Positions 35,371 to 43,776 of a stretch of DNA of 64,000 nt are shown here, one piece after another. Below the pieces are notes generated by a model. The model was not told the origin of the DNA and did no database searches. It saw only the letters and a list, made by a program, of their open reading frames with translations. The DNA lies in the NCBI RefSeq assembly GCF_024399315.1, contig NZ_CP075170.1, positions 2,232,001 through 2,296,000 of the forward strand. The letters are read 5' to 3'. The position numbers and the translations under genes were made by a program. The DNA comes from Chryseobacterium sp. MA9 (lineage in GTDB: Bacteria > Bacteroidota > Bacteroidia > Flavobacteriales > Weeksellaceae). Within the stretch, counting starts at the first letter, position 1. Each line of letters starts with the position of its first letter.

Positions 35371-36432
35371 TTATCCCTCAAACATATAAGTCGTAAGGTA
35401 ATGCAGCTCTTTTCTGCCGGCCTCTTTAGATTCTGCTTCTGCCTGCTCTAAAGAATATTGAGAATTGATTTCTTTTTTCTGGAAAACAAACGAATTGTTG
35501 GCATTCTTATCTACAACATCATTAAAGATATGTTCAATTTCAGAGTTCGCTAATGAAGCAAAGCTGATGTCTTCAAAACCATACATCAGTCTCAGATCAT
35601 CAAACTGACTGAAATTTTCATTTACAAATCCCTGCAGTTGCGCTTTTGAATCAAAATTACCCGCCCAGATATTATAAGCGTATTTTTTCTTTTTAGATTT
35701 GTCCAAAATGCTTTGATACACGAAGTTTTCACCAAGATAAGCTTCTCTTACCTGCGGATCATTTGCAAGATCTTCCGGAAGACCTTCTTTCAGAATCTTT
35801 CCTTCAAACATAATATAGGTTTTGTTGGTAATAGCCAACGTCTGCTGTACGTTGTGGTCGGTAATCAGAATTCCGATATTTTTATCTACAAGACTTCTTA
35901 CAATTTTCTGGATATCTTCAACGGCAATCGGGTCTACCCCTGCGAAAGGTTCATCCAGAAGAATGAAATTCGGGCTTGTAGCAAGACAACGAGCAATTTC
36001 TGTTCTACGTCTTTCTCCTCCTGAAAGAAGGTCTCCTCTGTTTTTACGGACGTGCTGTAAAGAAAATTCTTCAATCAGTTCATCACATTTGATCTGCTGC
36101 TCACGCTTTGAAAGCTTGGTCAGCTGCAATACTCCCATAATGTTTTCTTCCACGGAAAGTTTTCTGAAAACGGAAGCTTCCTGAGCAAGATATCCGATTC
36201 CTTTTTGGGCTCTTCGGTACATTGCATCGGTAGTAATCTCCTGTTTATCCAGGAAAATTTTTCCTGAAGTGGGCTTAACCAACCCTACGATCATATAAAA
36301 CGATGTGGTTTTTCCTGCTCCGTTAGGACCCAGCAAACCAACAATTTCTCCCTGTTGAACCTGTACAGAAACGCCTTTTACAACTTTTTTAGGACCGTAT
36401 TCCTTGATTAAGTTTTCTCCTCGTAAAATCAT
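35371..36432 (-). CDS. lptB: LPS export ABC transporter ATPase LptB, with C-terminal extension
   Basis: 353 residues. Residues 1-240 are a standard LptB ATPase: Walker A GPNGAGKTT at 35-43, signature LSGGERRR near 138, and Walker B FILLDEPFAGVDPIAV. It powers extraction of LPS from the inner membrane with LptFG. E. coli LptB is 241 residues. Here about 110 extra residues follow GENFVYQSI, starting with a basic KSKKKKYAY patch and ending LHYLTTYMFEG. The extension has mixed alpha/beta character and no recognised domain. Confidence 0.92.
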   Translation of the reverse strand: MILRGENLIKEYGPKKVVKGVSVQVQQGEIVGLLGPNGAGKTTSFYMIVGLVKPTSGKIFLDKQEITTDAMYRRAQKGIGYLAQEASVFRKLSVEENIMGVLQLTKLSKREQQIKCDELIEEFSLQHVRKNRGDLLSGGERRRTEIARCLATSPNFILLDEPFAGVDPIAVEDIQKIVRSLVDKNIGILITDHNVQQTLAITNKTYIMFEGKILKEGLPEDLANDPQVREAYLGENFVYQSILDKSKKKKYAYNIWAGNFDSKAQLQGFVNENFSQFDDLRLMYGFEDISFASLANSEIEHIFNDVVDKNANNSFVFQKKEINSQYSLEQAEAESKEAGRKELHYLTTYMFEG

Positions 36433-36585
36433 AGGGCAAATATATCAAAAATATAAACTTCACTTATATGTTAATATCAACTTGTTTATTTAAATGTAAA
36501 CTTATTCACTTCCAAATCGTTGTAACTTTTTATCATTTTAAACTACTTATCGTAAAACATCTCAATCAATTACAATCATTAAGAA

Positions 36586-36879
36586 ATGGAAAATTACGGT
36601 TACACAAAAACAGAAAATGCACAAAATCAGCAAAGCAACGTTCCTTACCGTTCGGAAAAGAAAATTCCTGCGGCTTTATTGGGAATTCTTGTAGGATGGC
36701 TCGCGTTAAATAAATTCTATCTGGGATATACGAAAGAGGGAATCATTCAGCTGGTTCTGAATGTTGTTACTTTAGGAGCAGCATCTGTCATCCCTTTTAT
36801 TGAAGGTATTTTATATCTTTTCATGAGCGATAAGCAGTTTGATGATACTTACGTCTACGGAAAAAAAGGTTGGTTATAA
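36586..36879 (+). CDS. TM2-domain membrane protein
   Basis: 97 residues. A polar N-terminus (1-25) is followed by the TM2 domain: two helices (about 27-45 and 52-78) joined by the conserved LNKFYLGYTKEG turn, with Gly/Leu-rich helices. TM2 proteins are small membrane proteins of unknown role in many bacteria. It is monocistronic, ending at a strong bidirectional terminator. Confidence 0.85.
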   Translation: MENYGYTKTENAQNQQSNVPYRSEKKIPAALLGILVGWLALNKFYLGYTKEGIIQLVLNVVTLGAASVIPFIEGILYLFMSDKQFDDTYVYGKKGWL

Positions 36880-36906
36880 AATGATAAACCACCTATTCTT
36901 TTGAAA

Positions 36907-36949
36907 ATAAAACAGGCTGTTCTCATCTGAACAGCCTGTTTTATTTTTT
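36907..36949. terminator. Strong bidirectional terminator
   Basis: AATAAAACAGGCTGTTC with its complement GAACAGCCTGTTTTATT. It serves the TM2 gene (rightward) and the GG-leader peptide gene (leftward). Confidence 0.9.
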
Positions 36950-36961
36950 ATACTGAAATGA

Positions 36962-37108
36962 TTAATCTGGCGGACAAGCTAAATGATTAATTGTACATGG
37001 ATGCCAGATTCCCTTGCACCATGTTCCACAATTTGGATCATCAATAATCACTTCTCCTCCTTTGATTTCCTTCAATTGATTTCTTTCAATCTTTTTAAGA
37101 TTTCTCAT
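36962..37108 (-). CDS. Double-glycine-leader, cysteine-rich secreted peptide precursor (bacteriocin-like)
   Basis: A 48-codon frame from ATG at 37108 to TAA at 36962-36964. The leader MRNLKKIERNQLKEIKGG has the hydrophobic/charged spacing and GG cleavage site recognised by C39-peptidase ABC exporters. Cleavage after residue 18 would give a 30-residue core with four cysteines (27, 31, 38, 45; spacing x3, x6, x6), two tryptophans and a CPPD end, suitable for two disulfides. Peptides with this leader are known in Chryseobacterium-like bacteria and often labelled bacteriocin-like; activity of this one is unknown. No exporter or modifying enzyme gene is adjacent. It is followed by a shared terminator, and a TACTTTTG box lies 55 bases upstream. 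Confidence 0.75.
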   Translation of the reverse strand: MRNLKKIERNQLKEIKGGEVIIDDPNCGTWCKGIWHPCTINHLACPPD

Positions 37109-37162
37109 AAATAAATTCTTTTGATGTTTTAATTATTTTCGTTTCTCGAAATTAGCTTTGAT

Positions 37163-37170
37163 CAAAAGTA
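37163..37170 (-). promoter_or_regulatory. Candidate -7 box for the GG-leader peptide gene
   Basis: TACTTTTG on the minus strand, 55 bases before the ATG at 37108. A near-match TTTCG replaces the usual TTTG about 16 bases further up. Confidence 0.3.
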
Positions 37171-37253
37171 ATTTTTTTATTTACTCGAAAGTCTTCCATT
37201 CAGACCATTAACATAACATTAACGTTGGTGTCCGGATCAATGATTCTATACCA

Positions 37254-38243
37254 TTATTTGTTCAACAGGATAGCAGCTTCTTTTGCAAAATAAGTAAAGA
37301 TCATGTCTGCTCCTGCTCTTTTGAAGCAAGTCAGACTTTCAATGATCGTTTTGTCATTGTCAAGCCAGCCGTTCTGAGCCGCCGCTTTTACCATCGCATA
37401 TTCTCCACTTACATTGTATACTGCGATCGGAAGATCAATGGCTTCACGTACTTTGGAAACGATATCCAGATAAGGAAGTCCTGGTTTGATCATGATAACA
37501 TCGGCACCTTCGTCAATATCTTTAAATACTTCATTTAATGCTTCACGGGTATTGTGGAAATCCATCTGATATGTTTTTTTATCTTTCGGAATTTCCATAT
37601 CATCTTTCGGAGCGCTGTCTAGAGCACTTCTGAAAGGTCCATAGAAAGAACTCGCATATTTGGCAGCATAGCTTACAATTCCTACGTCTGTAAAACCGCT
37701 TTCTTCCAACGCTTCACGAATGACCTGTACTCTTCCGTCCATCATATCACTTGGTGCCACAAGATCTGCTCCTGCTTCAGCATGGGATACTGACATTCTT
37801 GCCAGAGCATCATTGGTTGCATCATTTAAAACTTTTCCGTTCTCAATGATTCCGTCATGTCCGTAAATTGAATAAGGATCTAAAGCTACATCAGGCATAA
37901 CGATCATCCCCGGAACGGCATCTTTGATTGCTTTGATTGTGCGCTGCATCAGTCCGTCTTTATTCCAGGCTTCTTTGCCTGTATTGTCTTTCAGATGTTC
38001 TGACACTTTCATGTACAAATTGACAGCTTTTACTCCTAAAGAAAATAATTCCTTACATTCCTTTACCGTTAAATCTATACTCCGCCTAAAAATTCCCGGC
38101 ATAGACGGGATTGCCTCCTGCTTGTTTTCGCCCTCCATTACGAAGATCGGCATTACAAAATCATCAGTTGTAAGCACATTTTCTCTTACCAGACTTCTGA
38201 TAGATTCATTAACTCTAAGTCTTCTATTTCTTGAATGTATCAT
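37254..38243 (-). CDS. hemB: Delta-aminolevulinic acid dehydratase (porphobilinogen synthase)
   Basis: 329 residues. It condenses two 5-aminolevulinate molecules to porphobilinogen in haem synthesis. Schiff-base lysines are Lys195 (SYAAKYASSFYGPFR) and Lys253 (MIKPGLPYLD). The metal-site segment reads DVALDPYSIYGHDG (118-131), in which the zinc-binding cysteines of other HemB proteins are replaced by Ala/Asp, so this should be the Mg-dependent, zinc-independent type. It is divergent from the mini-T9SS gene, sharing a spacer with TTCTACAA repeats. Confidence 0.95.
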   Translation of the reverse strand: MIHSRNRRLRVNESIRSLVRENVLTTDDFVMPIFVMEGENKQEAIPSMPGIFRRSIDLTVKECKELFSLGVKAVNLYMKVSEHLKDNTGKEAWNKDGLMQRTIKAIKDAVPGMIVMPDVALDPYSIYGHDGIIENGKVLNDATNDALARMSVSHAEAGADLVAPSDMMDGRVQVIREALEESGFTDVGIVSYAAKYASSFYGPFRSALDSAPKDDMEIPKDKKTYQMDFHNTREALNEVFKDIDEGADVIMIKPGLPYLDIVSKVREAIDLPIAVYNVSGEYAMVKAAAQNGWLDNDKTIIESLTCFKRAGADMIFTYFAKEAAILLNK

Positions 38244-38266
38244 TTTGGAATACTTTTTGAATAAGT

Positions 38267-38319
38267 TTCTACAAATTTAATATAAGTTCTACAAAAAACT
38301 ATTGTATGAAATTGTAGAA
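38267..38319. promoter_or_regulatory. TTCTACAA direct and inverted repeats between hemB and the mini-T9SS gene
   Basis: TTCTACAA occurs at 38267-38274 and again exactly 20 bases later at 38287-38294; its complement TTGTAGAA lies at 38312-38319. Two-helical-turn spacing and overlap with the predicted promoter at 38302-38332 suggest an operator for a dimeric regulator acting on one or both genes. Confidence 0.4.
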
Positions 38320-38332
38320 TGTATTACATTTG
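38302..38332 (+). promoter_or_regulatory. Predicted flavobacterial promoter
   Basis: TTG at 38302-38304, a 20-base spacer and a perfect TACATTTG at 38325-38332. The ATG follows 29 bases later. It matches the TTG-N17-23-TAnnTTTG consensus of this phylum. Confidence 0.6.
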
Positions 38333-38361
38333 TTATATATATCCGAGAAATTATAAATTTG

Positions 38362-38712
38362 ATGAAAAAACTTTTACTTTTATTTCTATTTGTAGGCACT
38401 TTTGTTGGATTTTCCAACAATTTAAAAGCTCAGCTTAGAGAGCCGAGTTCCATCACTCAGAAAGCGGATGATGGGGTGTTGCTTGCTTATCCAAATCCTG
38501 CAAAGGATTTCCTTATCATTAAGGCAAAAGATTCTTCTTTAAGAATCAAAAGTGTGACTTTTTATTCTATTTTGGGTATGCAGGTCGCTAATTATACAGT
38601 GAATATGAATTCCGGTGAGATTAATATTGAAAAATTGAAACCCGGAAAGTATATGATCCGTTATATTTTAAGTGACAACACGCAGAAAGTTACTCAAATC
38701 GTGAAACAATAA
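38362..38712 (+). CDS. Mini T9SS substrate: signal peptide plus type A sorting domain, no cargo
   Basis: 116 residues from ATG 38362; an upstream start at 38302 would lie in the promoter. A signal peptide (KKLLLLFLFVGTFVGFSNNLKAQ) is followed by only about 20 linker residues. Then comes a complete T9SS C-terminal sorting domain (LLAYPNPAKDFLIIKA, VTFYSILGMQV, LKPGKYMIRYI, TQIVKQ). Such domains normally target a cargo across the outer membrane; here nothing else is present. It may be a surface peptide in its own right or a regulator of sortase traffic (inference). Confidence 0.8.
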   Translation: MKKLLLLFLFVGTFVGFSNNLKAQLREPSSITQKADDGVLLAYPNPAKDFLIIKAKDSSLRIKSVTFYSILGMQVANYTVNMNSGEINIEKLKPGKYMIRYILSDNTQKVTQIVKQ

Positions 38713-38717
38713 ATTAC

Positions 38718-38747
38718 AATCCTGATAATCATCAGGATTTTTTCTTT
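38718..38747 (+). terminator. Rho-independent terminator
   Basis: AATCCTGAT / ATCAGGATT stem with a four-base loop and TTTTTTC tail. Confidence 0.85.
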
Positions 38748-38820
38748 TACATTAATTCTGTTTTAATATTTCCGTAACTTTCGGAATCTTTTTATACTAA
38801 TTGTAAAAAGAATAATTTTA

Positions 38821-39732
38821 ATGCTAAAAGCTGAACATATTAAAAAGACCTACAATGCCGGAAAAAAGGTCGCCCTGGATGATTTCAGCATCCATGTTCC
38901 CAAAGGTAGTATTTACGGCCTTTTAGGACCCAACGGAGCCGGAAAAACGTCTTTTATCCGCATCATTAATCAGATTACTCAGGCAGACTCCGGAGATATC
39001 TTCATCAACGGACAAAAACTGAACCCCGATCATATTAAAGACATCGGCTATATGCCCGAAGAAAGAGGATTGTACAAAAACATGAGTGTTGGTGATCAGA
39101 TCTTATATTTCGGGGAACTGAAGGGAATGAGTAAAAGTGATGCCCTGAATGAAGCCAAAAAATGGTTTGAAAAACTGAATATCGACCAATGGTGGAAGAA
39201 AAAGCTCTCCGAACTTTCTAAAGGAATGGCACAAAAGATCCAGTTTGTAGTAACGGTTCTTCACAGACCACATCTTTTGATTCTTGATGAACCTTTTTCA
39301 GGTTTTGATCCTGTAAATGCCAACTTAATCAAAGATCAGATTATTGATCTTAAAAATAACGGAACAACCATCATTCTTTCTACCCACAGAATGGAAAGTG
39401 TGGAAGAAATGTGTGATTATGTTGCTTTGATCAACAATTCTAAAAAAATCATTGACGGAAGGGTTTTTGACGTAAGGGAAAAATTCAAGAAAAATATTTT
39501 TGGAGTTACACTTTCTGAAGTCAGCAGCGATCAGTTTGACCATTTCAAGAGTAAGTATGACATCTTCAATTTATCGAATGAAAATAATCTTGTTTCTTTT
39601 GACCTGAAAAATGAAGAGAGTCAGAATAATGTTCTTCTTGATCTTGTACAAGTGGGTAAAGTGAGATCGTTCGATGAAAGAATTCCTAGCATGAATGAAG
39701 TGTTTATTAATGCTGTAAGTAACCATCCTTAA
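38821..39732 (+). CDS. ABC transporter ATPase (NatA-like, DUF4162 C-terminus)
   Basis: 303 residues. Walker A GPNGAGKTS at 36-44, signature LSKGMAQKIQF near 132 (a non-canonical but known variant), Walker B LLILDEPFSGFDP, and the switch His in STHRMES. About 80 C-terminal residues form the DUF4162-like tail. It pairs with the permease that starts 5 bases later, making an ABC-2 type exporter related to NatAB sodium or drug efflux systems. Confidence 0.9.
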   Translation: MLKAEHIKKTYNAGKKVALDDFSIHVPKGSIYGLLGPNGAGKTSFIRIINQITQADSGDIFINGQKLNPDHIKDIGYMPEERGLYKNMSVGDQILYFGELKGMSKSDALNEAKKWFEKLNIDQWWKKKLSELSKGMAQKIQFVVTVLHRPHLLILDEPFSGFDPVNANLIKDQIIDLKNNGTTIILSTHRMESVEEMCDYVALINNSKKIIDGRVFDVREKFKKNIFGVTLSEVSSDQFDHFKSKYDIFNLSNENNLVSFDLKNEESQNNVLLDLVQVGKVRSFDERIPSMNEVFINAVSNHP

Positions 39733-39737
39733 ATTTT

Positions 39738-41048
39738 ATGAATAATATTTTTTTAATTACCAAGAGAGAATTTCTTACACAGGTTAAGAAAAAATCCTTC
39801 ATCATACTAACGCTGCTGGCACCCATAATGATTATTGCTTTTGGAGCAGTAGTTGGATTAATGTTTAAGGCAAATGAGTCACACAGTATTATAGAAGTGG
39901 TTGATAAGAGCGGATTGTTTATGAATCAGCTGAAATCTAATGACAAATTAAATTACGTTTTTGTTTCTGCTGCAGATGAAAAATCCAAGATCAACAATTT
40001 AAAAGGAAATGAATCCCTGGATGGTATTTTGATTCTTCCGGAATTGAAAAATCAGAATTTCGATGCGCTTGAAAAGGAGACAAGACTGGTCATCAACAGC
40101 AAAATAGGATTTGATACAAAGCAGCAAATTGTTTCTGACATCAGCAATGTTGTTAAAAAAGAAAAAATTAAACAATTGGGCATTCAGGAGACTCAGTTAA
40201 TTGATCTTGATAAAAGCTTCACATTAAAGACCATTAATGTTACGGATAACAATAAAGAGGATTCTGATCTTGCTTTTGGAGTTAAGTCAGGACTGAGTAT
40301 GATCCTGATGTATGTCACGTTTATGTTTATCATTATATATGGTGTAAGGGTAATGCGAAGTGTACTTGAGGAAAAGAACAACCGTGTTGTGGAAATCATC
40401 ATTTCTTCTGTAAAACCTTTTGAGCTGATGATGGGTAAGATTCTGGGGGTAACCATGGTTGCACTGACACAGTTTCTGATCTGGATCACGATGTCTGTCA
40501 TCGGAGCATTAGTTCTGAATACAGGTTTCTCACCTCTTCAGAAAAATATTCCGGGCGGAAATGATGAGATTGCAAGTAAACTGGATGTGGGACAGCTTGC
40601 TACCCAGATCTCTCACAGTTTGTTGGAACTGAATTTCCCACTAATCATTTTTGTATTCATCGTTTTCTTCCTTTTAGGATATATTTTTTACAGTTCTATT
40701 TATGCAGCAATTGGTTCTGCAGTAGATAACGAAACAGAAACACAGCAATTTACTTTATTTGCAATTTTACCATTAACATTGGGGATGTATGGAAGTTTTA
40801 CCCTGATGAACAATCCGGACGGACCATTAGGCTTCTGGCTGTCAATTATTCCGTTTACCTCACCAGTTGCGATGATTGCAAGAATCCCATTTGGAGTTCC
40901 TGCATGGCAGATTGCATTGTCTATTACATTATTGCTGGCAACAACTATTTTTATGATCTTTCTGGCCGGAAAAATCTATCGTGTAGGTATTTTGATGTAC
41001 GGTAATAAAGCTACTTTAAAAGAGCTTTGGAAGTGGATTAAAGGATAG
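39738..41048 (+). CDS. ABC-2 type transporter permease (NatB-like)
   Basis: 436 residues. A first transmembrane helix (about 22-44) is followed by a large extracytoplasmic domain (about 45-170), then five or six further helices to the C-terminus. The VLEEKNNRVVEIIISSVKP segment after the second helix is a hallmark of this permease family. It forms the membrane channel for the ATPase immediately upstream. The substrate is unknown (Na+, peptides or drugs in relatives). Confidence 0.9.
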   Translation: MNNIFLITKREFLTQVKKKSFIILTLLAPIMIIAFGAVVGLMFKANESHSIIEVVDKSGLFMNQLKSNDKLNYVFVSAADEKSKINNLKGNESLDGILILPELKNQNFDALEKETRLVINSKIGFDTKQQIVSDISNVVKKEKIKQLGIQETQLIDLDKSFTLKTINVTDNNKEDSDLAFGVKSGLSMILMYVTFMFIIIYGVRVMRSVLEEKNNRVVEIIISSVKPFELMMGKILGVTMVALTQFLIWITMSVIGALVLNTGFSPLQKNIPGGNDEIASKLDVGQLATQISHSLLELNFPLIIFVFIVFFLLGYIFYSSIYAAIGSAVDNETETQQFTLFAILPLTLGMYGSFTLMNNPDGPLGFWLSIIPFTSPVAMIARIPFGVPAWQIALSITLLLATTIFMIFLAGKIYRVGILMYGNKATLKELWKWIKG

Positions 41049-41104
41049 TAAATGAAAAGGCTGAAAAGTAAAGATTACAGATTAGCTTATTTATAATTTA
41101 TAAT

Positions 41105-41142
41105 AAAAAAATCCCGGGAACTAAAGTTTCCGGGATTTTTTT
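41105..41142. terminator. Bidirectional terminator
   Basis: AATCCCGGGAA / TTTCCGGGATT stem with A/T runs on both sides, between the convergent ABC permease and porin genes. Confidence 0.85.
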
Positions 41143-41155
41143 ATATTGAGCTATT

Positions 41156-41824
41156 CTATTTGAATATATAGCTTAAGGTAAGTGCAATTACCTGTTCTGA
41201 TTTTTTCTTATCACTACCTCCTTTTTCTTTTGCAAGACCAGGGTAAGTATCAGAAAGTCCTAAATCATATTTTAAAGCTACTTCGAGTTGTCTCTTATAG
41301 CTATATCCTACGCCTAGTCCAAGTCCCCAGTTAAAGCTTTTTGCTTTTCCGTCTACTCCTGGTTGTGTAGGATCAGTAACGTCCGGATCATAATAAGGTC
41401 TGCTTATAGGAGCATTTTTTACGTCCTGACTTACTAAAAAGTTAAATCTAGGTCCAATCAATCCAAAGAATTCCGATTCAGCTTCTGAAAAATATCCTTT
41501 GAAATAAAGAGGTACACTCAGATAGTTATTTGCATATACTGCATCATAACCATCTTTTCCTTTAGCATCTTTATCTTTCCCGGTTTCTCCTGCACCATAG
41601 TACAAAACTTCGGGTTGAATAAAGAATTGGTTTGCCTTCCCTACGGGGATCAAAGCCAAAGCTCCACCTTGGAAGGTAAATCTTGGGCCAGAGGGATTGT
41701 GGGCATTTGCTACTCTTGAGTAGTTTAAACCTGCTGTAAGACCGAATCTTGTATTGTTCCATTGCACCTGTGCAAAAGATAATGCAGAAAGAGTCAAAGC
41801 TGAGGCTAATAAAAGTTTTTTCAT
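41156..41824 (-). CDS. Outer-membrane beta-barrel (porin-family) protein
   Basis: 222 residues: signal peptide (KKLLLASALTLSALSFAQ), then an 8-strand-type barrel of the OMP_b-brl_2 kind with alternating aromatic/Gly strands (FGLTAGLNYSRV, FFIQPEVLYYGAG, WGLGLGVGYSYK) and a C-terminal ALTLSYIFK ending in an aromatic-basic pair. A small outer-membrane protein of unknown role. It lies 16 bases downstream of sucD and may be read from that operon. Confidence 0.85.
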   Translation of the reverse strand: MKKLLLASALTLSALSFAQVQWNNTRFGLTAGLNYSRVANAHNPSGPRFTFQGGALALIPVGKANQFFIQPEVLYYGAGETGKDKDAKGKDGYDAVYANNYLSVPLYFKGYFSEAESEFFGLIGPRFNFLVSQDVKNAPISRPYYDPDVTDPTQPGVDGKAKSFNWGLGLGVGYSYKRQLEVALKYDLGLSDTYPGLAKEKGGSDKKKSEQVIALTLSYIFK

Positions 41825-41840
41825 ATGATGTGGTTTTATA

Positions 41841-42713
41841 TTATCCTAGAATTTTTGCTACAGTAGCACCAATATCAGCAGGAGAGTCTACAACGTTGAT
41901 ACCGTTTTCTCTCATGATTTCCATTTTTGCCTGAGCTGTATCTTCAGCACCACCTACGATAGCACCTGCGTGTCCCATTGTTCTTCCTTTTGGAGCTGTT
42001 TGTCCAGCGATGAATCCTACAACCGGTTTATTAGAACCACTTGCTTTGTACCATCTTGCAGCTTCAGCTTCAAGACCTCCACCGATTTCACCGATCATTA
42101 CAACAGCTTCAGTTTCAGGGTCATTAATGAATAATTCTAATGCTTCTCTTGTAGTTGTTCCAATGATTGGGTCACCACCGATACCGATAGCAGTAGAAAT
42201 ACCGTAACCTGCTCTTACTACCTGGTCAGCAGCTTCGTAAGTAAGGGTACCTGATTTTGAAACAATACCTACTTTACCTTTTTTGAAAACGAAACCTGGC
42301 ATAATACCAATTTTAGCTTCTTCAGAAGTAATGATTCCAGGGCAGTTTGGTCCGATTAATCTGCAGTCTCTGTCAGCAATATAAGATTTTACTTTTACCA
42401 TATCAGCTACAGGAATACCTTCAGTAATACATACAATCACTTTGATACCTGCTTCAGCAGCTTCCATGATAGCATCTGCTGCAAATGCCGGTGGTACGAA
42501 AATGATACTTACGTTTGCGCCTGCTTTTTCAACAGCATCAGCCACTGTATTAAATACCGGTTTTCCTAAGTGCTCGCTGCCTCCTTTTCCTGGAGTAACA
42601 CCACCTACTACATTTGTTCCGTATTCAATCATCTGACCAGCGTGGAAAGTTCCTTCGTTCCCTGTAAATCCTTGTACAATTACTTTAGAATCTTTGTTTA
42701 CTAAAATTGACAT
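41841..42713 (-). CDS. sucD: Succinate-CoA ligase, alpha subunit
   Basis: 290 residues. The CoA-binding Rossmann N-terminus ([17 protein letters not shown]), the GPNCPGII segment near 121 and the phosphohistidine His248 in GHAGAIVGG are all present. It makes ATP or GTP from succinyl-CoA in the TCA cycle together with SucC, which is not in this window, so the two subunits are encoded apart. A TAAATTTG box on the minus strand at 42756-42763 may give it its own promoter. Confidence 0.96.
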   Translation of the reverse strand: MSILVNKDSKVIVQGFTGNEGTFHAGQMIEYGTNVVGGVTPGKGGSEHLGKPVFNTVADAVEKAGANVSIIFVPPAFAADAIMEAAEAGIKVIVCITEGIPVADMVKVKSYIADRDCRLIGPNCPGIITSEEAKIGIMPGFVFKKGKVGIVSKSGTLTYEAADQVVRAGYGISTAIGIGGDPIIGTTTREALELFINDPETEAVVMIGEIGGGLEAEAARWYKASGSNKPVVGFIAGQTAPKGRTMGHAGAIVGGAEDTAQAKMEIMRENGINVVDSPADIGATVAKILG

Positions 42714-42755
42714 TTTATTGTTGTTTTAATTTATTTATTATTTTATTAATGCTCA

Positions 42756-42763
42756 CAAATTTA
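42756..42763 (-). promoter_or_regulatory. Candidate -7 box for sucD
   Basis: TAAATTTG on the minus strand 42 bases before the ATG. No clear -33 partner was found. Confidence 0.3.
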
Positions 42764-42803
42764 CTTAAATTTCTTTGATTTTGGATAAAACCTTTGGAAT
42801 AGT

Positions 42804-43706
42804 TTATTTGAGATTTCTCAGCTTTACTTCTTTTTTCAGATAAGTTTTGAAATCTTCTGCAAACATCCCAATATAGGTACCTTTTTCCAGATCCCTGTTT
42901 ACTCCTGTTTTTCCTAAAATTACAGATCCTGCCTCAATTTTATTGCCGGAAGCGATTCCTACCTGTCCCCATAATGTCACCTCATCTCCAATGATACAGC
43001 ATCCTGCAATTCCTACCTGAGAAGCAATAAGACATTTTTTCCCGATAACGGTATCATGCCCGATCTGAATCTGGTTATCCAAAACAGAACCTTCTCCAAT
43101 GATGGTAGAATCCGTAACACCTCTGTCAATGGTACAGCCATTTCCGATCTCCACATTGTTTTCAATAACAACATTTCCTACAGAAATCAGACGGTCAAAG
43201 TTTCCATTTAATTTTCTGTAATAAAACGCGTCACCTCCTAAAACGGTGTTGGACTGAATAATAACATTATCTCCGATTTCCGTACGATCACCGATCACTA
43301 CATTAGGGAAAATAAGGGTGTTTTTTCCGATTTTCACATTGTTTCCGATTACTGCTGAAGAGTGAATCCTTGTACCCTCTCCTATTTCAACATCGTGAAG
43401 TACTTCTGTAAAATTATATATTCTGGTAAAATGAGTATTAATTTTATTAAAGTCTCTGAAAGGATCATCAGAAACTAAAAGCGCTTTGCCTTCCGGGCAT
43501 TCTACTTCTTTATCAATTAAAATAATAGTTGCTGCAGAGTTTAATGCTTTGTCATAATATTTAGGATGGTTCACAAAAACGATATCACCTGGCTTCACCA
43601 TGTGAATTTCATTGGTTCCCAATACTTCAAAGTCTTCCGGGCCAACAAATGCTGCGCCTATTAAATCTGCAATCGTTTTAAGCTTTTGCGGAGAATGGAA
43701 TCTCAT
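42804..43706 (-). CDS. LpxD-like UDP-3-O-acylglucosamine N-acyltransferase paralogue
   Basis: 300 residues with an N-terminal LpxD domain (about 5-100) and a left-handed beta-helix of hexapeptide repeats (about 105-270). The catalytic-type histidine is kept in the [10 protein letters not shown] segment, as in true LpxD. It is a second lpxD-like gene in the same run as lpxD-lpxC/fabZ-lpxA, 46 residues shorter. It may acylate a different sugar or use a different acyl chain; it is also possible that it is a non-lipid-A transferase. Confidence 0.85.
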   Translation of the reverse strand: MRFHSPQKLKTIADLIGAAFVGPEDFEVLGTNEIHMVKPGDIVFVNHPKYYDKALNSAATIILIDKEVECPEGKALLVSDDPFRDFNKINTHFTRIYNFTEVLHDVEIGEGTRIHSSAVIGNNVKIGKNTLIFPNVVIGDRTEIGDNVIIQSNTVLGGDAFYYRKLNGNFDRLISVGNVVIENNVEIGNGCTIDRGVTDSTIIGEGSVLDNQIQIGHDTVIGKKCLIASQVGIAGCCIIGDEVTLWGQVGIASGNKIEAGSVILGKTGVNRDLEKGTYIGMFAEDFKTYLKKEVKLRNLK

Positions 43707-43776
43707 AACAATAGATTTTCTTATAAAACAAAATTCGGACTGCTAATGCAAACCGAATTTATGTAAATTTTATTTA

